Source: Asterias rubens (lineage: Eukaryota; Echinodermata; Asteroidea; Forcipulatida; Asteriidae). From it: 64,000 nt of DNA. The stretch spans positions 18,005,989 through 18,069,988 of the forward strand of contig NC_047072.1 of assembly GCF_902459465.1 (NCBI RefSeq). The letters are read 5' to 3'. The position numbers were made by a program, and so were the translations under genes. A model generated the notes under the pieces. The model saw only the letters and a list, made by a program, of their open reading frames with translations. It did not search any database and had not been told where the DNA came from. The first letter of the stretch is position 1. Each line of letters starts with the position of its first letter. Below are positions 55,318 to 64,000 of the stretch, piece after piece.

Positions 55318-56087
55318 AGAGAATCAACATCTTCGGATTAGTCTACACTTATAGATCTCAAGACAAGAGCTCACTGGAACAAGGAGATGAAATCACCACC
55401 GGCGACAACGATGACGACCTGATGCCACAGAGATGTCTTACTGAAGAGGAGGCCGATTTTTTGACTGGTTTATTCATTGAAAAATGCGCCACTTCATATA
55501 AGGTGATTTATAAGTTTTGAAAAACAAGCCCCCAACTATTTGGTTTTATATTTTGAACTCTGAAAACAGAAGAGCAAAAATTCAGTGACAAAGGGTTCGC
55601 CACCCGTAAGGAAACCCCTGGCCGAATTTTTACTTGTGTTTGATTGAAAATTGCGCCACTTCAAATTGAAAGTTGACATTTAAACTTTGGAAAATAACAT
55701 AAACCCCGCCAAATATTTTGATATACAAATAGGTTCCTTTTGTTTTAGAGGTTTTATATTTTACCTGTGAAAACAGAGGAGCAAAAATCAGTGACAAAGG
55801 GTTCGTGTCCGTATGGAAACCCTTGGCCAATTTTTTTTTTAAATGATTGGGAAAAAAAGCAAACATAATTTGTTGATGTATCGAAATCTTTACCTTGGCT
55901 ACTGTGACAGGGTTTGCTACATTCTGTTTTCTCAGCAAGTAGAACCAATTAACCTATTTTGCTGAAACTTTCACTGTTTTATTTCATCTTTCTAACCATT
56001 TGTGAAATCGACCTCAGGATGGTTAGGGTCAAAGGTTCATTTTTTATGTAAAAGTAATTTTTTTATATATTTTTTTTATATTTACAG

Positions 56088-56112
56088 GCATCAAGAGATT
56101 GAGTACTCCTGA
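56088..56112 (+). CDS. POLR1H terminal exon, copy 6
   Basis: Same acceptor and the same seven codons plus TGA as copy 1. Confidence 0.6.
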
Positions 56113-56889
56113 AGAGAATCAACATCTTCGGATCGGTCTACACTTAGAGATCTCAAGACAAGAGCTCACTGGAACAAGGAGATGAAATCACCACCGGCGA
56201 CGACGACAACGATGACGACCTGATGCCACAGAGATGTCTTACTGATGAGGAGGCCAAATTTTTGACTGTGTTTATTCATTGAAAAATGCGCCACTTCATA
56301 TAAGGTGATTTATAAGTTTTGAAAAACAAGCCCCCAACTATTTGGTTTATATATTTATAACTCTGAAAACAGAAGAGCAAAAATTCAGTGACAAAGGGTT
56401 CGCCACCCGGAAGGAAACCCCTGGCCGAATTTTTACTTGTGTTTGATTGAAAATTGCGCCACTTCAAATTGAAAGTTGACATTTAAACTTTGGAAAATAA
56501 CGTAAACCCCGCCAAATATTTTGATATACAAATAGGTTCCTTTTGTTTTAGAGGTTTTATATTTTACCTGTGAAAACAGAGGAGCAAAAATCAGTGACAA
56601 AGGGTTCGTGTCCGTATGGAAACCCTTGGCCAATTTTTTTTTTAAATGATTGGGAAAAAAAGCAAACATAATTTGTTGACGTATCGAAATCTTTACCTTG
56701 GCTACTGTGACAGGGTTTGCTACATTCTGTTTTCTCAGCAAGTAGAACCAATTAACCTATTTTGCTGAAACTTTCACTGTTTTATTTCATTTTTCTAACC
56801 ATTTGTGAAATCGACCCCAGGATGGTTAGGGTCAAAGGTTCATTTTTTATGTAAAAGTAATTTTATTATATATTTTTTTATATTTACAG

Positions 56890-56914
56890 GCATCAAGAGA
56901 TTGAGTACTCCTGA
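56890..56914 (+). CDS. POLR1H terminal exon, copy 7
   Basis: Same acceptor and the same seven codons plus TGA as copy 1. Confidence 0.6.
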
Positions 56915-57693
56915 AGAGAATCAACATCTTCGGATCGGTCTACACTTAGAGATCTCAAGACAACAGCTCACGGGAACAATGAAATGAAATCACCAATGGC
57001 GACGACGACAACGATGACGACCTGATGCCACAGAGATGTCTTACTGATGAGGAGGCCAAATTTTTGACTGTGTTTATTCATTGAAAAATGCGCCACTTCA
57101 TATAAGGTGATTTATAAGTTTTGAAAAACAAGCCCCCAACTATTTGGTTTATATATTTATAACTCTGAAAACAGAAGAGCAAAAATTCAGCGATAAAGGG
57201 TTCGCCACCCGTAAGGAAACCCCTGGCCGATTTTTTAACTGTGTTTGATTGAAAATTGCGCCACTTCAAATTAAAAGATGACATTTAAATTTTGAAAAAT
57301 AGCGTAAACCCCTCCAAATATTTTGATATACAAATAGGTTCCTTTTATTTCAGAGGTTTAATATTTTACCTTTGAAAACTGAGGAGCAAAAATCAGTGAC
57401 AGTCTGTAAGGAAATCCCTGGCCAATTAATTTTAAATGTTTTGGAAAAAAAGCAAACATAGTTTGTTGATGTATCGAAATCTTAACCTCGGATGGATTCA
57501 TCGCTACTGTGACAGGGTTTTGCTTCTTTCTGTTTTCTAAGCAAGTAGAACCAATTAACCTATTTTGCTGAAACTGTCACTGTTTTATTTCATCTTTCTA
57601 ACCATTTGTGAAATCGACCCCAAGATGGTTAGGGTCAAAGGTTCATTTTTGATGTAAAAGTAATTTTTAATTTTTTTATTTTTTTATTAACAG

Positions 57694-57718
57694 GCATCAA
57701 GATATTGAGTACTCCTGA
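57694..57718 (+). CDS. POLR1H terminal exon, copy 8 (last)
   Basis: Acceptor ttattaacag. It codes HQDIEYS with one Glu to Asp change. Unique sequence follows from about 57845, so this may be the original last exon with the true 3'UTR. Confidence 0.6.
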
Positions 57719-58309
57719 TGAGGATCAACATCTTCGGATCAAGAGCTCACTGGAACAAGGAGATGAAATCACCACCGACGACGACGACAACGACGACCAC
57801 CACCTGATGCCAGAGAGATGTGTTACTGATGAGGAGGCCGAGCATCCATCCCAGTATGGGTACTTAAATAAGATAAGGATCCTTTATCACTGACAGTGCC
57901 ATCAAGATTGTCTCAAGAAACAAAATGAGGCTTGACAACAAAATTAAGTCTGGTTCCTTTTTGTTAAACTTTGAGCGTTTCGAGCGGGTTTTGATCGGTA
58001 CACGGGAACCAGACAAAATGGCCGAACTGTGATAAAGGTGTTTTTAAACTGTCAGTGTTGCTTACATAAGTTTGCAATAACTCGTGCTTTATAGCTTGTT
58101 TCAAAAAATGAGTATCTGAAATTGAATTGTTAACCGTCGTGAATTGTTGTTGTTGGTCGATCCTCCCCTAACCCCTGGGGTGGGTTGATCGATTGAAAGA
58201 ACGAACAAGAAACTTGAGTGCACACCTTTTATGATAAAAGCCTTCTAGCTCTGGTTAGGATTATGGCATACTTAGTAACTTATGGGTCATGACAAGACTA
58301 AAACTCCCT

Positions 58310-59218
58310 TTTTCCTGAGAGTAGGGGTTTGCGTCATAGCAAACTAGGAACCTATCAGCGTGTTCTCTAGCAGTGGCTTACTGTTGTACCACTACCATAG
58401 TGCATGACTTTCATCCCTTTCTGCAAGGGATTGGGTCACTGCAAGGGATTGGGTCACAGCAAACTTAGTAAAGTTTTACATTAGTGGCTTACTGTTGTAC
58501 CACTACCATCATACATGACTTTCATCCCTTTCTGCTAGGGATTGTGTCGCAGCAAACTTAGTAACGTTTTACATTAGTGGCTTACTGTTGTACCACTACC
58601 ATCACACATGACTTTCATCCCTTTCTGCTAGGGATTGTGTCGCAGCAAACTTAGTAACGTTTTACATTAGTGGCTTACTGTTGTACCACTACCATCACAC
58701 ATGACTTTCATCCCTTTCTGCTAGGGATTGGGTCACAGCAAACTAGGTAAAGTTTTAGTTTAGTGGATTACTGTTGTACCACTACCATCACACATGACTT
58801 TCATCCTTTTCTGCTAGGGATTGGGTCACAGCAAACTAGGTAAAGTTTTAGTTCAGTGGATTACTGTTGTACCACTACCATCACACATGACTTTCATCCC
58901 TTTCTGCTAGGGATTGGGTCACAGCAAACTTAGTAAAGTTTTAGTTAAGTGGCTTACTGTTGTACCACTACCATCACACATGACTTTCATCCCTTTCTGC
59001 TAGGGATTGTGTCGCAACAAACTTAGTAACGTTTTACATTAGTGGCTTACTGTTGCACCACTACCATCACACGTGACTTTCATCCCTTTCTGCTAGGGAT
59101 TGGGTCACAGCAAACTTAGTAACGTTTTACATTAGTGGCTTACTGTTGCACCACTACCATCACATACCATCACACATGACTTTCATCCCTTTCTGCTAGG
59201 GATTGTGTCGCAGTAAAC
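58310..59218. repeat. Satellite, 94-bp unit, about nine copies
   Basis: The block ttactgttgtaccactacca occurs at about 58379, 58487, 58581, 58675, 58769, 58862 and 58956, and with gcacc for gtacc at 59047 and 59140. Each is followed by catgactttcatccctttct and agggattg. The spacing is 93-95 bp except for the first interval. Confidence 0.9.
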
Positions 59219-60795
59219 TAAATGTTGAGGTTCATATGTACATACATGACCTTTTCCCCTTCCTACCTGGGGGAAATGATTGGTACTTTCTATTAATCCA
59301 CCTGCCGTGTGACCTCTAAACCCTTCCTCTGTGGGGTAAGGTTACTGTAAACCTTTGCGGATGTATGTCAGAAATGGCCACTTGCCATTTTACCTCTGCC
59401 CCCCCTTTCCACCTGGGGTATTTGTTGCAATAACACAGTGATAAATCTTGAATCATGTGTTGTGAATTGTTTCTATAGACTAATAGGCCTGTATGCTTCT
59501 TTTTTGAAAAGGCAAGGGCACCAGAGCATTTTCTCCTTGGTAAAATGCACCCTATGAGGAAATTATAAATCTGTACTGGATCATTTCAAGGGCACCAAGG
59601 CAATGACCAGGGGCATCGAGGCTATCGCCTTCGTTGCCTCCGTGAAGTATCAGGCCTGGATTTATTCATGATTGTGCATTTGACTGCATCTGTGATCCAA
59701 CTTCACAAAAAGAAGAAGACAAATCATTACGTGAAACATTTCACTTATCATTCTTTGTGTTGGCCACACACGCAAAATAAATTACTGTCAAAGCTATTCT
59801 TAATTTTGGCTTTAAACTTAATTTTGGGACAAGAAATACGACAATGCGAAAAGATTTGTCCTTTTTGGTAATTTGGGTCACAACTGCAAAATATTTGTGT
59901 ATTTTACATAAATTATCTTAACACTTTATTGAGACATTCCCACGAAATGAGTTCACATTACTTTATATACAAAAAGCGTACGTTCTTCATATAGAACGCT
60001 TGACTTTACTTCCCAAAATACAAAATTCTAAATTCTTATTTTTTTTTTTTTACTCTCTTGGCAATTTTTTTTCCCGCTACTACTTTTAAAACTTTGCTCA
60101 CTTTAAAAACTCTTCTTTTCTAGATTTTTCCCAGAGTTGGAATATCTTAGCAAATTTTACAGAAATTTTTGTTTCCTGTTTAGGAAAACAAAACTTTCTG
60201 TAAAATTTGCTTGTGACTCAAATTGTGGGAGTGTCTCTGGTCCTATATTGATACTTTGATGATTGTGAAGCCAAGTACAACTTGCACTCAATACAATTAA
60301 TGCAAGCGGAACACATCCTAAAGTTGTATTCTTGGGACCAATCTTCATGACATACAAGTACGCCATCATTTTAACTAAATTTATTCCTTTTTGGCACGAC
60401 ATGTTTGGATAAGTGTGATGCACACCTGTCCAAACTCAAAATGAAATACGAGTACGTCATCAATTTAACCAAATTTATTCATTTTAGGCATGACATGTTT
60501 GGACGAGTGTGATTTACACCTGTCCAAATTCAAAATTAAAAAGTACAATATTTTTTACGAAACAGTCACAAACTTCATTTGAATTTTTTTTTTCTTCTTT
60601 GCATTGCTGCGACAGTAATAGTTAACAGTTCTAAATTTTATTGAGTTTTTTTTGCATCAGCTGATACAAACAAAAATCTAATCTCAGAGATAACTTTATT
60701 TCAACTCAAGGATTGTAAATGTTGTACTTGGCTGTTTTTATAATTTGAAAAATTATGTAGTAAATTAATTGGTTACCATTCATTAAATGCTGTAG
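59219..60795. other. Gene-free AT-rich stretch
   Basis: Holds the dispersed repeat at 59505-59662 and a short direct repeat (aaatttattc...gacatgtttgga...tgtgat...cacctgtccaaa) at about 60378-60440 and 60470-60530. At 60130-60205 is a hairpin with aaattttacagaaa... / ...tttctgtaaaattt arms. No coding exon was recognised. Confidence 0.5.
59505..59662 (+). repeat. Dispersed 170-bp repeat, copy 3
   Basis: Contains gagcattttctccttggtaa and ends gaagtatcaggcctgg. Confidence 0.5.
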
Positions 60796-63700
60796 AAAGC
60801 ACCACTGAACTGTAGAAGCAGCAGAGTTGTGCAAACGTGTGTGCCGGTCGGTGTGGCTAACTACTATCTGGAAAGTGTGACGACCTAATGATCCAAGAGT
60901 TAATGGTTGGGTAAGCATTTTATTAAGTGAAATCTTGTTAATGTGGCGCTGGTAGTCTGTCTTACCGGTGTCCTACCTTACATGATTGACAAACTATTTC
61001 AACTTTCTCGATCTCCGACAAAAAAACGAAACCTAAGAAAGGATTTGGTTGCCTGTTGAAGTCTTTGGGGGCCTGTATCAAAAGTGTCAAGGACTGAGGA
61101 CCATTGCACTTTTTTGCACATTTTTTACCTGATCATTTTGTTATCCTAAGTTGGTACCCGTCTCTCTATACTGTTCCTGTGTAAACGGGTCTACTTTTTG
61201 AGCAACTTCTCTACACTGGACATCCTCTTCTGATCTGAGGGAGCCTCTGAACTTGACGGATGACGGAGACTTCTACCCAGATGTTGGTGCGAGGGTCGGA
61301 GAAACGAGATTCTGAACATGGCTATTCACATTTCAATCAGGTACTCAGGCTTTTACATTGGTTTCACTTGTGTTAAGAAGTTTTGACTGTATCAAAAGGA
61401 GATATCAAAGATGACATTGGGATTGTGTAGGAAGTTAACAGCGTCCTTTGTAGAAGAAACATCGTCGATTAGATAGATGCCGTTGTGCATTAGGTAATTG
61501 TGACCGGTTCAATTCTCAGCCACAGTAGGTTGTATGTACACTCCTTCGTCAGTTAGAATAGTGTTTAGATTTTAGATTTAGTTAAAATTGTAGGTTTTGA
61601 GTGGTCAGCTTTATGACAGATTCTAACAGATTCTACAGTAGGTATGTTAACGACAATCAGTTGAGGAAATGATTTACAAATGATGTTGACCAATAGACAT
61701 TGCTTTTTTAACAAATACTGCCACTGTGGTGTGCATGATTTGTATACATTTTTCATAAACATAGTAATTTAGCTGAAGTAGGTGTTTTCAATCCTTCAGG
61801 GTATTAATTATTGATAATTGTGAACAGTTTTTACAACTGGTTAACCCTTTTCCAGCTGAACATGGTGACGACACTCAGGCGGTTTACAAACACTCACAAA
61901 ATTTGTTCAGCCGCAATGTTTGAATCTTGTTTCTCTAGTTATTTAGGCTGTTAAAGTGACAAAGACACTTGGTCATTAATATTTGACAGGTTCTAAAAAG
62001 AGTTGGCAAGTTTAAGATATGTAACCCGTAGAACTGTTGGGAACAAATGCAACCTACTAGCTTTTTGTCAGTACAACAATTGTATTTTATTTAATTTTTA
62101 AGATCTCGTTGAAACGAGACAATTTTTGTGCGATGTCCATCAATAATTTTAATTCTTTTATGGTTAACATGAGAACGTCTCAACATGTACAACAGCGAAG
62201 TGTACAATGGATCAAACTATGTGTTTATTAGCGTATTAGCAGTATTAGTGTAGACTTATTCAGTTAAACCTCGGAACAAACATAGTAATGTGTCACATGG
62301 CTAGGTAGTTATTCGAAGCATAAACACAAGTCCAGTATTAGTGTAGAATTATTAAACAAATAACTAAATTAGTTATTTCTCAATTTGCTTGTTAGATTGA
62401 TTTTGTTATGAATATTATGCCAAAAAGACACAGCAGGAATAGGTAATCTAAATAAGACGTCACTTTGTTACTTTAGTCATGCACTGTTTGCAGAATCACA
62501 GGTGTCTTTCTAGATGGAAAATACACCAAGTTATCAGCGATCTTATCGCCACTGATACAACCTTAATTTTCCGACATCGACGTCAGACTCATTTTTATGC
62601 AAAAACATTGTAGTTTATGATTGGTACGAAATCATTAGTATGCAGTGGTTGGTTTGCAGGCTTACATGAAGTTAATCAGTAGGAGTAGTTGTTGATCCTA
62701 GATGTTCAATACTTTATTGGGACTTCATGAGCAATTTGTAGTTCCGTAGGATTTGAAACTTTGTTGTACTTAGGATCTTATCGTCACTGATAAAACCTTA
62801 ATTTTCCGACATCGACGTCGGACTCATTTTTACGCAAAAACATTGTAATTTAAAATTGGTGCGAAAATCACTAGCATGCAGTTGTTGGTTTGCAGGCTTA
62901 CATGAAGTTAATCAGTAGGAGTAGTTGTTGATCCTAGATGTTCAATACTTTATTGGGACTTCATTAGCAATTTGTAGTTCCGTAGGATTTGAAACTTTGT
63001 TGTACTTAAGAGTTTAGAATTTGTTTAGAGATAGGTTAGTTGTTTTTTTCTCAGTCTAGTTATCCTCCATAAACCCAATGTCATCTACAATATCTCCTGT
63101 AATGATACTCAATGCAATGAAGATGCAATCTGATGTTTGTGTATAACCTCATTTTTGACTTTGAAATTTGACTTCATTTGAACGTGTAATCACACACACT
63201 GTTAAAATGTTGCGATGTTTTAACAAATCCAAAACTTATGATTGATTTGAAACAAATTTATGAAAAATTGTAGTACTTCTAATGCAAGTGAAACCAATAC
63301 ATTCCTGAGTATGCTGTTCTGTTTTTTGTGCTTGTCACAAAAATTCACAAAATTTTTCAAGTTAAGCCGCCATGTTGGAATCTTGTTTCTCTGATCAGCG
63401 CATCATCATCTGGGTTGAAGTCTTCGTTATTCTGATGGTACAGGACTCAATCGGTGACGGAGTGGGAGCGTCCTTTTACACTTCAACCAAAATTCAAACT
63501 TGAAACTTTACTCCAAGAACTTAGCGACGTGTTTGCCCGAACAGGGGGAGACGTCCGATGGTACACTTGATACAGATTCATCAAACATTTTAACGGGCAA
63601 CAGAATCCTTTCCGACTTGTGTTTTGGACTTTGAAAAAAAAAATCTTAAGTTTGTTTTTGGCTTCGGACTTTTAAAAAACAATCTTTTAGTTTGTCAATC

Positions 63701-63886
63701 ATGTAAGGCAGGACATTGGTAAAACAGACTATCAATGAAACATTAACTTGATTTAACTTAATAAAATGCTTTCCTTCCATTAATACTTAGATCATTAAGT
63801 CGCTTCACTTTCTAGATAGTAGTTGGCCACACCGACCGGCACACACGTTTGCGCAACTCTGCTGCTTCTACAGTTCAGTGGTGCTT
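60796..63886. mobile_element. 3.1-kb structure with inverted arms of about 0.5 kb
   Basis: The left end aagcaccactgaactgtaga and the right end ctacagttcagtggtgcttt are complementary. Arm similarity by eye is high over the first 200 bp (60796-60995 against 63690-63886). It continues in patches to about 61330 and 63370, the last being cttcaacccagatgatgatg against acttctacccagatgttggt. The interior has no long ORF. It could be a non-autonomous transposon or a palindromic rearrangement. Confidence 0.65.
62535..63012. repeat. Tandem duplication, about 230-bp unit
   Basis: The blocks aaccttaattttccgacatc, gcttacatgaagttaatcag and ttgtagttccgtaggatttg occur at 62560-62770 and again at 62793-63010, with a few percent difference. 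It lies inside the 3.1-kb inverted-arm structure. Confidence 0.85.
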
Positions 63887-64000
63887 AAAAAAAATCAAAA
63901 AAAATCCCTTAAAAAACGCCTTTTTTATATAGACTAAGTCAGCCAAAAATATTTCTTGTGCCGTTGTACGGTTCGAAATTAACAGCGTAAAAGTTTGGCC

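Larger units (their letters stand above)
51620..57900 (+). repeat. Tandem array of about 800-bp units, each with the POLR1H terminal exon
   Basis: Eight units with exon starts at 52099, 52896, 53702, 54498, 55293, 56088, 56890 and 57694 (spacing 795-806 bp). In order each unit has: a MITE-end block (tttgtgaaatcgacc), a T-rich tract and acceptor, the 25-base exon, a UTR-like stretch with GAC repeats, and two satellite monomers. The gctactgtgacagggtttt-type block and ttttgctgaaactttcac close the unit. A broken ninth acceptor at 51670-51690 (tttacaggcatcaagacatt) jumps straight into the middle of a monomer. Exon 3 is not in the units. Confidence 0.9.

Noticed and set aside
51620-56751. Repeated 64- to 109-codon minus-strand ORFs in the 800-bp array
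   Set aside because: They are shadows of the tandem units on the strand opposite the splice sites and show no domain.
58310-59218. Regular repeats resembling a CRISPR array
   Set aside because: The whole 94-bp unit is repeated, without unique spacers, in animal DNA. It is a satellite.

Overview
The window is animal nuclear DNA: AT-rich, with short exons bounded by GT/AG introns, and crowded with MITEs, tRNA-derived SINEs, LINE tails and satellites. The proteins are metazoan and the repeat landscape looks like an echinoderm, most likely a sea star. That placement is an inference from repeats and protein style and was not tested by a search.

Six protein genes were assembled by joining exons by hand, checking phase at each junction. 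From left to right: ARMC2 (minus, 5' two thirds, runs off the left edge); UTP11 (plus); a tRNA-Trp gene (minus); RPL13A (plus), in which each of the seven introns carries one C/D-box snoRNA of the SNORD33 or SNORD34 type; ISCU (minus), head to head with an unnamed 333-residue protein with two STI1/DP-like repeats (plus); and POLR1H/ZNRD1 (plus), a small RNA polymerase I subunit whose reading frame is damaged here.

The most unusual stretch is 45.3-57.9 kb. The last coding exon of POLR1H, only 25 bases long, is present eight times as part of a tandem array of roughly 800-bp units. Every unit keeps the splice acceptor and an open end of the protein, but exon 3 is not repeated. The units also carry sequence from intron 2 and a MITE end from intron 3, so they are chimeric. 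The gene itself shows two single-base frame disruptions and one lost zinc-binding Cys. Its intron 1 holds an array of six tRNA-like sequences, five direct and one inverted, on a 318-bp unit.

The rest is mobile and repetitive DNA: a TTAA-targeting MITE family with at least eleven copies and a sister family, several other foldback families, two tRNA-derived SINE families, broken LINE 3' ends, a THAP-domain relic, a hairpin-forming minisatellite at 44 kb, a 94-bp satellite at 58.3-59.2 kb, and a 3.1-kb structure with inverted arms of about 0.5 kb at 60.8-63.9 kb. No intact transposase or viral gene was seen. The genes are housekeeping in character (ribosome biogenesis, translation, Fe-S assembly, Pol I, cilium) and are not an operon or pathway cluster.
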